Assembly (NCBI RefSeq): GCF_028502605.1
Contig: NC_079233.1
Coordinates: 2,170,001-2,234,000 of the forward strand
Length of the DNA stretch: 64,000 nt
Direction: 5' to 3'
Origin: Trichoderma breve
Lineage: Eukaryota > Ascomycota > Sordariomycetes > Hypocreales > Hypocreaceae
The number at the start of each line of letters is the position of its first letter. Position 1 is the stretch's first letter. A model generated the notes under the pieces. The model saw only the letters and a list, made by a program, of their open reading frames with translations, did not search any database and had not been told where the DNA came from. Shown piece after piece: positions 51,243-63,933 of the stretch. Made by a program: the position numbers and the translations under genes.

Positions 51243-52265
51243 ATGTCTGTCGTGTCACTTCTTGGGGTCAAGGTGGTCAACAACCCCGCCAAGTTCACCG
51301 ACAAGTACGAGTTTGAGATTACGTTCGAGTGCCTCGAGCCGCTTGAGAAGGGTGAGTCACGACGATTAAGTCCTTCAGACCCGTTGAAATCTGGTAGCCT
51401 AACTCATTGCCTACAGATCTTGAGTGGAAACTGACCTACGTCGGATCTGCTACCTCGTAAGGCGACCCCCCCCCCCTTCCCCTCGTTGGGCATCAGCTTC
51501 CTGCCCTGATTCTAACACATCGCAGGGACCAATATGACCAGGAGCTAGACTCCCTTCTCGTCGGCCCAATCCCCGTCGGAGTGAACAAATTCCTCTTCGA
51601 GGCTGAGGCTCCCAACACTACTCGCATCCCCGACGCCGATATTCTGGGTGTCACGGTGGTGCTCTTGACTTGCGCCTACGATGGACGCGAGTTTGTTCGG
51701 GTTGGATATTATGTCAACAATGAGTACGACTCGGAGGAGCTCAACGCAGAGCCCCCTACCAAGCCAATCATCGAGCGAGTGAAGCGTAATGTCCTTGCTG
51801 AGAAGCCCCGTGTGACTCGTTTTGCCATCAAATGGTAAGTACTTGATTTTTTTCCGTCACGCGCCCAGAGCCAGATTCTAATCGTGCGTTGTTAGGGACT
51901 CTGAGGCTTCTGCTCCCCCCGAGTTTCCCCCTGAGCAGCCTGAGGCCGACCTTGTTGCGGACGAGGAAGAATACGGCGCTGATGAGGCCGAAGAGGAGGC
52001 CGCAGAGGAGGCTGCTGCCGAAGCCGCTGCCAAGGAGAAGGGCGAGGACTCGGAAATGGCAGGCATTGAGAGCGAGCACCAGAACGGTCACCATGACCAC
52101 GAGGAAGAAGAAATGTCCGAGGATGGCAGCGTTGACATTGAGGGCGAGAGCGAAGACGAACTAGAGGAAGAAGAAGAGGGCGAGGGCGAGGCGGAAGGCG
52201 ATGACGATGCTATGGAGGTCGACGACGCCTCGGCTGCTCACAAGCCGGTCACAGTTATGTCTTAG
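51243..52265 (+). CDS. ASF1: Histone chaperone ASF1
   Basis: H3-H4 chaperone for replication-coupled and transcription-linked nucleosome assembly. Exons 51243-51351, 51417-51456, 51526-51834 and 51896-52265 give 275 residues. Residues 1-155 are the Ig-like Asf1 core and are very conserved: [59 protein letters not shown] and FAIKW at the exon 3/4 join. The rest is an Asp/Glu-rich tail of about 120 residues ([27 protein letters not shown]), as in fungal homologs. The second intron starts GTAAGG followed by a long C run (about 11 C). Divergent from RNA14. Confidence 0.97.
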
Positions 52266-53376
52266 TTGATGCCAAGACACAGCATGAACTAAGCTTCCCC
52301 AGGTGCACCGGCGCTGAGCACTTTCCTCATTTGCGGCACCGTTCAGACGGGATGATAGAGTTACGAAGACACGATGGGATGGGATGGGATGGCACCGGTT
52401 AGGTGGGAGGGGCGGATAGGCGGCTCGGTATAATTGGTGATATCTTACCCTTGCTCTCTTATGGCAGGAAAAATTACTAGTATATGACGGACATGATGAT
52501 ACCCGCCATGGTGTTGATAATGGATAGAGATTCTGACTAACGGGCATGATCTGGTTTGTCCTCACTGGCATACCCCAACGGGCCACCTTGTCGCTGTGAA
52601 TATCCGTCTCCGAGTCCCATCATGACAGCTTCAATATGCGTCATTCAATGCGGGAGCGGAGCTCCTTTTGTCTCCGCGCTGGATGGATTGCATCCATTCC
52701 ATGCAAGATCAGAAGCACCACTGCGCTGGGACAAACTGCTGGCGGGCAAAAGGTTGGCCCTTTCATTCCCTCGAGAGGATTGGGGCTCCGCCTTCAGCCG
52801 CACCAACCCGCCTTGTCAAACTCAGCCTCACTTTTTCTCGCCTCACTCTTTGCATTGACAGCGAACGACGACTCTTAACCGCACCAAGACACCGAACTTA
52901 CTTAAGAAAAGGGAGAAGGACAGAGGGAACCTCGGCCTTCTTCCCCGGCCTTGGCTTAAGCCCCAGAGAAGAGCCGCACGTGGTGCGACGTTGACGCCAT
53001 CAGATCTCATATCACCATCTAGCAGACAGTCTGTGCGGATGCAGCCTATACAATGCCAAGATTCCCACGCATGCTTTTGGCAATGGAATTGCTGGTGTTT
53101 TAGCAGTGTGCCTGTGATATGAGTCGGGCGACTCCGATGCTTTCGGGGTGCGTCATCGCTGGGCTCGGTGGAGGGAGGCAGCCGAGTTACGAACAAGAAT
53201 GATGCTGTATATAAACACCCTGTTGTAAGATACTTCATGATGGCTTTTTATCATGTTTGTTTTCCGATATGTCGTAGAATATTTGTGTATATCGGTTACA
53301 GTTTCTGTATTAGTTGATGTCTACTATCATAGTCGTATTCTTTCTATATTGATATATTGCTCAGCTTCCTCCAAGC
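52266..53376. other. Intergenic, no gene seen
   Basis: ASF1 3' UTR and the CorA-like promoter. GATGG(GAT)-rich simple sequence occurs near 52375-52395. No supported gene. Confidence 0.4.
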
Positions 53377-55945
53377 ATGGCTGTGCAACTGCGCAACAAC
53401 GTCAGCCTGGAGGAGCTCGTCAAATCGGTCGAGCATCACCACGAGCAATACTTGCGCAGCCTCCACAGTTTCCACGAAGTTCTCAACCTCCCAAAGAAAG
53501 ACGACAGCCGCAACACAATCCAAAGCCTAGCAACTACTCCTCCTTTGCGCGCCTTCACCTTCACTAGCGACGCCAACAGCATCTTGCATGTGCTGCCCCG
53601 TCTTCGTCGCGATACTCCCGATACCCACGAACGGCCATCATGTTACCCTTCGCCCAAGTTCTTGCCGCTCACGCCAAATCTCCAAGGAAGCGGCGGCTAC
53701 GTGATTCCCGATGACGAGATTCCCTTTATCCCTCTGCTGGATCAGGCTTCCACGCAGGGATCTCGCCATCTGCCCGCCGACGCAGCTACCATTTCGTCGT
53801 CCCATGTCCACCAGGTGCTCACCCCGATGAGCTTCTCCGACGACATGCTCCTCAGACACCTCCGCGACTCAGAATTCTGCGAAGAGTTTTCTAGTTTGCT
53901 GGTTGATGAAGACGAGCCTCTGCGGCCGTGGGATATTGATTCGCCACAGTCGTTCCGCGAGTTTGCCGCTGTTGAGAGGGAGCGCTTTGAAAGCTCGACG
54001 TTTGAGGTGTACGAGGTTGAAGAAGATGCTCGGGCAGTTAAAATGAATGTCGATGTCGATGTACAGGGCTTTGTCAAACATATTGGTGATGAATCCCTAG
54101 AGCCTCCGGACAACATCGTTGATGCCCCGATCGTATGGGAGGCCATCAAAGACATCAATCCCAGTGGCAAAGCTGTCGGTCGTATCACGTACGTTTCGCC
54201 CTTAATATCCCCGTCTTCTCCAGTCGTTTTGATTTTGACATACCTTACTCATGAAATTGTTCTCTTTTAGCATCGTCCAAGAACCAACGCCTCTCATGCT
54301 CGCCGCCTTACACCTTACCATGTCACCTCACTTCGACATGACAGAGCTTCTCCATCATCTCCTATCCGATACCCCCAACCGCGGCCGGACTCATGCCTTC
54401 ATGCACCGTGCCTATGAACGAACTCCGTCAGCTTATCCGTCCTCGCCAATCCTACCGCCTCTAGATCCCTCCAACGGTATTAAGGAGACGCCACCAGTCT
54501 CCTTCTCATACCTCCGTCAGCGGTCCTTCTTCTTCGTCTTTAAATACTACACACTCCTCGGCGAGGGTCTCGATCCCGCACCCTGGCAGCTCTACGAAAA
54601 ACGCCCTTCAGACAAACGCCTCGGCGACCACATCGACATTGCAGAGTGCGGTTCCGTCCTCGCTCTCTCTCTCGGCGGCGAGCCCACCAAGACACTCAAG
54701 ATGCGGCCACGTAGGGAACGAGCCAAGGAGGGTTTCCTGTTTGACACGTTTGGTCCCTGGCAACTGCTTAGCATCCAAAGCTTCCCTGACGATGAGCATA
54801 CGGTCAGGGGAGATGATTTTCAGCTCAAGAGCTTCTGTAATGGGCCGTATGCCTTCTTAGAGCTGCTCATCGCCGAGTATCGTGACGCCGGCAAAAGAAA
54901 CCAAATCTTACATGAGCGAATCACCAAACTCATCACCCCTCCTGTAAGTTTCTTTCACAGAAAAAGAGTCGGTCATAGCCTGATCCACCCCCTTGCTAAC
55001 CCTTTTTCTCAGACAGAGTTCATGTTCGACCACCGCCTCCGCGACAAGCTCCTCTTCGAAGACAAGCACTTCACTTACATCCGACGCTACTTCTGGGCGT
55101 ACAACACCCTCGCCGTCATCAACACGGGCATCAAGGCCATGATCGCCGCCTACGTCGACACCTTCACTGACGACTTCTGGGCCGGTTCGCACCCACTCCT
55201 CTGGCCTCACCCGTCGCCGCCGCAGTCCCCCGACGCCATCGAGTACGCTGCGAAAATGGCAGTCCTGCGCAGGGAGCTCGACAAGGTCGTCAGTGACCTA
55301 GGCGAGGTGCTCAAGCGTAACGAGCGTACGAGGAAGGAGATTGAGAATTTGAGAGACCAGCTGTTTAGCGGGAGCTCCATCAAGGAAAGCAGAAGGGCCA
55401 TTGATCAGGGCGACAACATTCGCATCTTGACTATGATCAGCATGCTGTTCTTACCCCTGACTTTCGTCACTGTAAGTTTGTTCATTACTCCCCTGAAACC
55501 AAATGGAATGAGCAAAAAGCTCACAAATAAACTCCGTCAGTCCGTCTTTGGCATTACAGAATTCACCATCCCCGTGACTGACTGGCGCTTTCCTCTCACC
55601 ATGGTCCTCGTCTGTGTCCCGTTCATGATCCTCCTCTACCTCATCCAAACCCGCCCCTTCATCCAGTGTCTCCAAACACTCCAGCGTGCAACTCAAGCTT
55701 TAACTCTCCTCCCCACTCGTTTCCTACGTCTCTTCCCTCATTTTCGCGAGCCAGATCCCTCTGCCCAAGACAGCCGGGCCGCCTCCACGCCTTCGTCACC
55801 CAAGACCCGCAAGAGGAGGCTCATCGTCGGGAGGCGAGGCGGGGGCGGAGGTAGTATCAACGGCGCTGCCATATCGTGGCGTCGACCTTGGGCCTGGATG
55901 AGAAGGGCGGCAGGCGGAGAAGAGAGCGACTTGGGGAGAGTATAA
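53377..55945 (+). CDS. CorA-like membrane protein
   Basis: Belongs to the fungal CorA-like group, related to the Mg2+ channel CorA/Mrs2. Exons 53377-54188, 54271-54943, 55013-55471 and 55541-55945 give 782 residues. The introns at 54944-55012 and 55472-55540 are in frame and readable as coding but have GTAAGT/CTAAC/CAG signals; removing the latter joins LPLTFVT to SVFGITEF, the expected CorA junction. The soluble N-terminal 500 residues include a long coiled coil (ELDKVVSDLGEVLKRNERTR). Two helices follow (LFLPLTFVTSVFGITEF and FPLTMVLVCVPFMILLYLIQ), then a basic C-terminal tail. The loop has FGITEF instead of the GMN selectivity motif, so Mg2+ transport is doubtful. Many fungal paralogs share this lack. 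Confidence 0.85.
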
Positions 55946-56612
55946 CATAGATATAAATACAATACTATCAAACGTCAGAAAGAGAAGGAATCAGATAAGC
56001 AATACCCATCCTTGTATATGTCTCAACCAATACAACTTCGAGTTTAGAAATAGCAATAGATAGCATCACATAGAACATTGTAGCAATACTGAGAATACAA
56101 ATTCAATCTTGCTTCTCGCAGCGCATCTTTTCATTGCCAAGAGCTATAAGAGCAAAATCATAAAAATACAGGAATAACCAAGACTCATCCAATGAATTAT
56201 TGCATTACCAACGTGGTCATTATTAACGACAGCCAGAAGAAAAAAAGACGAACAATTCATTCGCGTGAGATTTTTGCAAAAACAACTCCTCCCAATTCAT
56301 GGACCAGCCGTTGGGGGAAAACACATAATATCGCATCTCTCCTTCCCATCATTACCAAGGTATATAAATAAGCATCGTTACAGCCCATCCACCCGCTTCA
56401 AAGAGAAACCGTGGCAAACCTGGGAGCGTACAAAGGCCGCATTACTAGTCGACACTTAAACAAGGGAAACAAAGCTTCCGTGGTGCTCCATAACGCCCTC
56501 TTTTCCCCCCTCCATCCCCCTTTGCATATAGTCATAGTGTGCAGATGAAATACACACTTGACGTGGTGACACGTAATAAATAATGCTGACTGTGCCATCC
56601 TCAAATGGTACT
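55946..56612. other. Convergent intergenic, no gene seen
   Basis: 667 bp shared by the 3' ends of two convergent genes. Nothing else supported. Confidence 0.4.
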
Positions 56613-59206
56613 TCACCATCCCTTCTTCCGAGCAAACCTCTTGTTGAGCAATGCAAGGACCTTGGGGACATTAAATTGAACGTATTCCAGGTCCAGTTCG
56701 TCCTGGTTATCCTTCTGCATCTCAAGCAGATCGTCAAGCTTGAGATCGAGTTCGAGCAGTCCTCGATTTCGGCCTATTTTAACTCGTTAGCACGCGAAAG
56801 ACATCGATAGAGAATCGTAAAAGAAACTCACCCTTGTAGTGCAAGGAAATGACAAAGGTGCCTGGTAACGGACTGGTAAAGTTGAAGTAGATATTGGCCC
56901 GTCTGTTATCCGGGACATTGCTCTTCTGGATGACGCCCTCCTTCTCCAACTGCTGGTGCGTAAACTTGTATGGTCCAAGGACCTGCTGTTTCTGCTGCTT
57001 TCGCTTGGTACCTTCGCTCTGTGATCGTACATTATGAAGGTAGCTCTTATATGTATCCAGCTGACCAACCAAGTATGCGTTGTGGTCGCGAATCGTCTTG
57101 AAAACCTCTTCGAGCTTCTCAGTCTCGGCAATCACACCATCCTTCAACGAACCCAAATGTTGAAGCTCCTGCTCCACTTCATCCCTCAGCAGGTCAAACT
57201 GGTCAGCCTTGTCAATGACGCCGAGTTCCTGTAGCTGCGACAACAGCTCCATAGCCCGGATACCCTTGCGCACCATGACGGCGTCATTGCGGCTCGTGGC
57301 AGCTGCATCTGCAACGCGCTCAAGTCGCAACGGTCGCCTTGAGACGGCGCTGTTCTGAGGGATGGTTCGCATGATCTGCACAAAGATGGACTTGGCTTCC
57401 ATAAAGTACACTTCCTCCTGTGTAATATCCAGTGCCGCGGTCAAGTCATCAATCGCAGTCTCCCATCTGCTAAACAAGGGAAGGTTGATAACTCGGTTCT
57501 CCTTGCGAGGCACTTGTGGAGGAGCCGATGCCAGCTCAGACACAATGATGGACAAGTGAGATGACTCATCTTTGCACAACTCATTGCGATGCTTCTCAAT
57601 CAGCGAATGCATGGCATAGATTTCATTGAGCGTAATCTCAAGCTCAAGGTCTTTCTTTGAAAGCGCCACATAGTTGTCCATTTCTAGACTTTCGTAAAAG
57701 TCGCCAACCTCGCAAAGGTCAAGCATGAATTTGTTAATCCTGTCCTTGTTCTGTTGGATGAAGGGCTGGAGCTTGGCCATGTAAGGCTCCTTGGAGTACG
57801 AGGGCTTGTTTGCCAAGTTCTGAAGCATCTTGGCAATCAGGGTGAGGGTTCTGCGAGGTCGCTCGGCGGGCGTTCCATCAATGAGCATGTACGACTTGGG
57901 GGTCACAATGGCCGGGTTGATGAAGCGCAGGAAGAAAAAGCCGCCGATCAATGTGCAGATAATCTGGTCGTTGGCATCGGGATATTTGCGCTTTGTCAAG
58001 CTCCTGATCTGCTTGCAGATCCAGCGAATGCCATAGGGCGCCTCTTCCAGCCCTTCGATGATGGTGGATAAGAAGCCATTGGCAATCTCGATGAGCATTG
58101 TCAATCGGGGCTCGATGATAGCTTGGACTTGGGGGTTCTCCGCCGCCTGCTCCGCAGTAATGCCCTTTGGTAGATTTGGCGGTAGCGTGCCGGTATCTTC
58201 TTCAATTTGCTCAACCATGCGTTCATAGACTTTGAGGGGGTTGATTTCCAGATCCAGGTCTCGCAGTTCGATCAAGCTGTTGATTCTGTCGGCCAAGGCA
58301 ATCTTCAGGAAGCTTTGACCGGGGCCTCTTCGCGTGTAGGTCGTCATCATACGGGAAACGGGCGTATTGGCTCGGAGCAGTGAGGAGTAGTCGGGGGTAT
58401 TGTCGAATTGATAGGTGAGAACAGACTAAAGGAGAGAAACATGGTTGTTAGACAAAGGTACGACAACGCAACCGAGTTATATACAACATACTTGGAACAT
58501 GGTAAGAAGCAAGTGCTCTTCTCGGCTTTCGTACTGGTTTCCGTAAATGGTGAACATGACTGTCTGAAGAAGTGAATCGATTTCCGACATTGAGACGAGT
58601 CGGCACAGGTGAGCAATGTGCCTGGGCTCGGACTGCAGAAGAAACATGAGATTTCCGTATTTTTGCGTCTTGTCGTCGTTGGGGAAGACGCCTTCTTCCA
58701 TTTCAGTATCATCAAGATGGCTGGCCACTTCGTTTTGCTGCAAAGGCGTCAGAAGCGTTCATCGGACAAGCATCACACCGCGTTTTGATACATACTTCTT
58801 CCAGCGCCATGCGATTCTGGATGAGCAGCGCAATTCTCGAATCAAGATAGCGGACGTCCTTTTCGAGAACAAAGTTCTTCTTGGACTGGGAGGAGATTTT
58901 GGATTTGAGATCTCGCAGGGCTTTCTGGGCTGTCGACTGGGCGTCAGCTGTGGTGTACTCCAAGGGGGAAGGGCAAATGCCAGGCCTAGTGCATTATGTA
59001 TTACCTTTAGCGAGATCGTCCTCAATTTGCATCTCTCCTTCATTTGCTGTCATGGACATGTACAGCGCGGACATGGAGTACCGCTTCGACTGGCGCGCCG
59101 AGCGCGAGCCATCGTAGGTAGACATGGTGTTTTGCCGTGACAATTGTTGAAAGGAAGAGGTTGACGCAGTGGAGGCTCTCGAGGGGGTATGGAGCATGAC
59201 AGGCAT
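56613..59206 (-). CDS. gapA: Ras GTPase-activating protein (GapA/Gap1 type, RasGAP + RasGAP_C)
   Basis: Switches Ras off by stimulating GTP hydrolysis; controls polarity and nutrient signalling. Exons 59206-59005, 58947-58796, 58737-58492, 58425-56832 and 56773-56613 give 784 residues. Exon borders fit, though the 56832 end is uncertain by one base. A leader coiled coil ([20 protein letters not shown]) precedes the GAP domain. The arginine finger is probably R218 in LLRANTP, and [12 protein letters not shown] is at about 365. A RasGAP_C domain follows ([30 protein letters not shown]). The frame stays open upstream of the ATG to an acceptor at 59278 (KFEVLGRQGPTLPSVAQ), so one more 5' exon probably exists and the protein is longer than stated. 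I could not place that exon. Confidence 0.88.
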
Positions 59207-60874
59207 TATGGGTATTTGGCGCTGTGCGACAGAAGGGAGGGTCGGGCCTTGTCGCCCCAGAACCTCGAATTTCGTCGACTATGAAAGAAACAAATAGCCG
59301 TTATTAAGCGATAATGCTCATCACTCGGCAAAGTGATATTCCAATCGAGATTTATTTAAGCTGATTGGACTTATTTCATGTGGCTCACGTCGTCGACGAC
59401 GATTGTCGAAACAAGGGAGGGGGGAATGAGAAACAGAAGACGCAGTGTCGCCAAACAAGGAGAAGGAGAAAAAAGGTGCAGTCGCTGATGGCACGCTCGT
59501 GGTACAATTTGCGTCGGCTTCGGGAGAGCTTCGCAAGCGATTTAACGATGGTGTAACGATTCGATCGAAGATGTCTTGTGCAGGTCAACGGAAAGCGTGG
59601 ACGGTGGTGATGCCAAAACCCGCTTCCGGGTCAAGCAGTGCTGAGTGTTCTATCTCCGTCAAGCAGGGGAAAAAAAGGGAAAGCTATGCTGATTCCGCAT
59701 CCAAAGCAAGAAAAGAGCAGAGGCAACAACGCGCGCGTGTCGAATTCAAAAAAGGGCGAGAGAGAGAGCTTTCGTCCAGGATGGTGTCGCGCAGGAAAGG
59801 CGGGATAGAAGAGCTGCTGGTGGAAGAGCGAAGCGTCAGGGCAGCGTCGCTAGCCGAGCGACACAGAGGCAAATTTCGGTTCGACAGAGACGCGCGAGGC
59901 AGAAGTTTGAAGTCGGATGCGAGCAACGTCGTCGCCTGGCGTCCAACTATAAACCAATGCTTGCGGGCGACAAAGACGAGAGTTGCGGAAGACACAAGGC
60001 ACGGCAGCAAAAAGGTTCAAGGTTTGTGGCTGCGACGGCTGGCGATGGGTATCAAGTTGGCAAGATGCAAGAATAAAACTGGAGCAGCGCGCCTTGTTTG
60101 GGAGAGTTTGAGAGGGGAAGCACGTCGCCCAGGGGTTGCAGAGCGACCAGCCAAGCAGCTGCAGGCGCCAGCCCAATCAGGCCAGCAGCCAGGGAAGAGC
60201 AGGAAAATTGAAAATAGGCACGGCCGGGTCCTCAACGGGCTAGACTGCCCTCAGGTTGCCTTCAGGTTGCGGCCATCAACGTGCAAAGCGCGATAGTAGT
60301 GCACCGGGCCAGACGTGAAATGAACCAGACTTGACCCAGACTTGATACAGGCACGAGTACGAGTACCTGGCGCGCCCACCACGTTGCGCAGTGGGCACAT
60401 GTACATACCCGGACAGGCGCTAAAGTGCCGTACCATGGCCCTGCAGTGGTCTGGGGTAGCGCTGCCAGGCCCTGCTCAGGGACAGACGGAGTACCCGCCC
60501 GTCTATCGGAAAGGCTGCAGCGCGCTGCGCACTTGTCAGGGCATGCCAGGGGTATCAGTGGCGCGTGTGCCCACCATCACTAGCGGCGAGCCATTGATCC
60601 ATTGATGAGCTTGAGCCTTTGCCTTTGTCCAGTGCTGGTCAACGATTGACTGATTTTGCTGCCGTCACCTGCATGCAGCCATCCATCTGGAGCGTCCGGA
60701 GCACGCCCTATCACACTGTCGCATTGCACTTTTGGCAGACAACAGCGTCGTTGAAGAGCCAAGGCCTCGCGCAGCAGCATGCAGGCGTCAGCGAATGGGT
60801 GATCCATGGCGCCATCCCCATATCGTGTGCGACGACGCCGTTCAAATCGGGGGGCCTCTGTGCTCCCAGTACAT

Positions 60875-60890
60875 GTACGAGTACTCGTAC
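60875..60890. repeat. 16-bp perfect palindrome GTACGAGTACTCGTAC
   Basis: The longest clean example of a motif family (GTACGAGTAC, TACGGAGTA and complements) found at about 60350-60365, 60486-60493, 61860-61906, 61978-61986 and 62334-62342, and more rarely elsewhere (18589, 50640). Confidence 0.7.
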
Positions 60891-60976
60891 CTACGAAGCA
60901 AGCAATACATTACATGATCTTACGGTCTTAGTGTCGTGTTACCTCCTCTAACCTTGCTGCCCTGTGGATACAAAAG

Positions 60977-60999
60977 TTTTTTTTTTTTTTTTTTTTTTT
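60977..60999 (+). repeat. Poly-T tract (23 T)
   Basis: Uninterrupted run of 23 T followed by a CT-rich stretch; no coding context. Confidence 0.9.
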
Positions 61000-61563
61000 C
61001 CTCTCTCGTGCTCTCTTTCTCTTTGTTCCCGTCTTCCCTGTTGTCGTCACAAACTTTCCAAGCATCATCCACGACAAAAGCCCTTTAGGCCCTCTCCGTG
61101 CGCTCATGTCCCAGACACGAGAAAGATAGTTCCGCCTAGCCCTGCTTCCAACTGGCCGCTAGAGCAAAGGGCATTAGCACGAGTAAGGTGCTGATCCAAT
61201 GTGCAATCTAGAGGGGCGGCGGGGTAGCACTGCGTGTAGCGCCGAGCCGTAGGCATGTACCTGCTACTCGGAGCGTTGGACAAGAGTTCGCATGAGCTTC
61301 GCAGCACTGTGCCAGTTGCGAAGTAGCAGTACTCGCTTTGTGGCACCGTTCTGACAATAGGGTACATTCACCTACCAGCATTGAGCGATGATACCCTCAA
61401 GGCCTTGCCAACTCTGGCCGCCGGATAAAATAAATGCATTTGCTAGCCAACGGCAACAGCATGGCCCCCATGAAGTTGCACTCGCGCGTAATGGTCGTGC
61501 CAGTAATAAGCGAGGCAGCAAGAAAGCAAACAAACAAAGGTTCGGTTCCTCGATTGACGAAAA

Positions 61564-61583
61564 GAGAGAGAGAGAGAGAGAGA
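61564..61583 (+). repeat. (AG)10 microsatellite
   Basis: About ten AG units inside an intergenic frame that codes only for alternating Arg/Glu, which is one reason not to call that frame. Confidence 0.85.
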
Positions 61584-63933
61584 AAGGGCTGCACAGTGCT
61601 TTATGGAATAGATTGATGCTTTTTGTGTTCTTACTACATCACAACGCCACTGCCCGTCTTGAAACTGTCGACGTTGCGTTTCAGATAGCACGCACTAGTA
61701 CCGAGTTCTATGCACAATGGAGGTCGAGGAGGCTTGAGGATGACGTCTGGCCCTCTGCTAGTTCGAGCAATTCGCAGTGTTCGTACTGTAAACTGTACAG
61801 GCACTTGGATGTGCTTGGCATCCATCGCAACCGAGAGCGCCATGGAATGGTGAGCATGTTCGTACGAGTACGGTACGTGTACGGCAGCGAGTATCAATAC
61901 GGAGTAGTCGAGACTTTTAGTCCTCCCTTCTTACTGTTATCCAGTACAGGTACGAGACGACCACCAACCTGTGCTCGTACTCCGTACTGTAATGTATCAG
62001 CACACACTGATGGCTCTGAAACGCACCATTTGCCTGTCACCTTGTCTGGAGTAGCATGGGTGAGGCGCCAGGGGCAGGGGCAGGTGGGGCCTGGGTCCAG
62101 ATGATTTTGCCTATCTGCTGCCAACGGAGCATTGTGCGGAGGATAACACAAAAGCTGTATCGATCCAGCAGCCCCCTTGGCGTCACGGCTGGGGATCACC
62201 ACGCCAAGTTGCTGTGTACGGAAAGCAGGCTCATCAAAGAGCCCAGCAGCGCTGAGCCCCTTGCCAGACAAATGGAGACAAATGGAGGCGAGTTTTCCAG
62301 GCGCATGTGGAAGTTATTAGATAGGCCTACTCGTACTCCGTAGATACCAAACTTTTGCAAAGCCGTCTTTGGTCTATTGGAAATGATGAGCGCCAACCTG
62401 AACTGCTAATAGCCTCCCTTGCGCAAAGTGCCCACTTGAAAACTACCCGCTCGTCGGGGGGGTCCCATGACCGCCCAAGTGAGATGAAATTGATCCATGG
62501 ATGCTTGGCGGCTAGTGCCAGATGCGGAAAAGGCCCAGGTACGGGATACGGAGTGTCAGGCTCGATATAATTCCCGAGAGAAGAGGGAGAGAGAGATGAT
62601 TGCCATGGCACGAAATCGCGCGATGGCATCAAATCTAGACCTTGGAAAGCCCACCCCTCGTATGCAAGTACGTTCTACTAATGCGCGGTGATAGCATCTA
62701 TAAAAAGCCAATTACGACATGCCAGTAACGGCGACTGCGACTATCCACGACTTGAGCGTCCCCCAAACCTTTTGGCCGCTGGGCCAATGGCATGTGCAAA
62801 TCCAATGCTCAGACCAGCCTGAACACCTAAGCCAGCGCAAAGTCTGGTGAGGCCGCTTCATCTCTACCATGTCTGATGCTGATGCATTTCATATTATCTC
62901 ATGCGCTTCTCTTGGTTGACTGCGTCCTTGTCCTCGCAGTCCTTCAATCTCGAGGAAATCCCAGAAGGGCAGGAAAATTCCCCCAACATCCCATCACGAA
63001 GCACGTCCCTCTGCACTGCCCGTGCTCTCCCCCCCTGTGATCTGCTGGTTGCCGGCATGTTACGTCAGAGAACTTCCCTTTGTCGTCTATTCCTCAGTGC
63101 CACTAGTACTAGTAATTTGACCACAACACAATAGACGAAGCATTAAGAAAACCGTACGAATACATACTTTCGTAAACGCACATCGAAGGCTAATTAGGTC
63201 AATGCTCTCGGGTTTGAAATACAGGTATTAGTCAATGGGTTGATGACCGTATCGTGATGCCAGGGGAGATGTGTAGTACAAAGGTCCCCAAGATTAGACT
63301 TTGCAAATTCGTATCACACAAAGGGACAGGTAATATTTTTCTTTCGTCACTCGCTACGCGAGGCTTTGTTGCGGCATACACATACCATTGACCATGCAAA
63401 AGTTTGTACAGGTAAAGAGAAGGAGGATTAATCTTGTTGTTGGTGAACTTTATCAACCCCGGCTGGTGGGCCCTGGCCTATTGAAACTCAAGGTTGGTTC
63501 AATTTCTAGACTGGGAGCATGCAGGCGCGAGTACGGTAACCACACAACGCAATTGTGATGATAGACGGTGATGTACCGAGCTCGAGCCAAATTACCACCG
63601 GTTATCAATGCACCAGATCAGGCTGTGCAAACTGTCCGTTCAAAAACTCGTAGATGCCAATCTCTGCTGCCAAAGTCTCTTGTCAATCCAACTGATTTGT
63701 AGGGCGGGTTTGTGAGCTCCTTGCTCCGTGAATCTATGTACTAAGCACCCAACGCTGAATGATGTGAGCGGGGCCGGTTGGCTAAGCCGAAGGGGCCCGG
63801 GCTGACTGTACCAAAACCCCGAACTCGTTGACGCCACTCCATCGTTCAAGCTCAATTCCGTAGCTACTCCCATTGCTCGCCGCACCCATCATTCGACCTC
63901 GCAGTCTGACATATCAAAGTCTAAGCAGTAACA

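Larger units (their letters stand above)
59279..63933. other. 4.6-kb intergenic region without a supported gene
   Basis: The left part should contain the unplaced first exon and promoter of the RasGAP gene. Long plus-strand frames at 59445-60296 and 61388-62104 start at weak codons, are Arg/Lys/Ser-biased and carry no domain. The stretch 60350-62345 repeats the motif GTACGAGTAC/TACGGAGTA many times. The last 300 bp precede the gene at 63934. Confidence 0.45.

Noticed and set aside
59445..60296. 283-codon plus-strand frame
   Set aside because: Begins at a GTG, Arg/Lys/Ser-biased, no domain, and overlaps the upstream region of the RasGAP gene on the other strand.
61388..62104. 238-codon plus-strand frame
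   Set aside because: Runs through the (AG)10 microsatellite and the GTAC-motif cluster; no domain and no coding-like composition.
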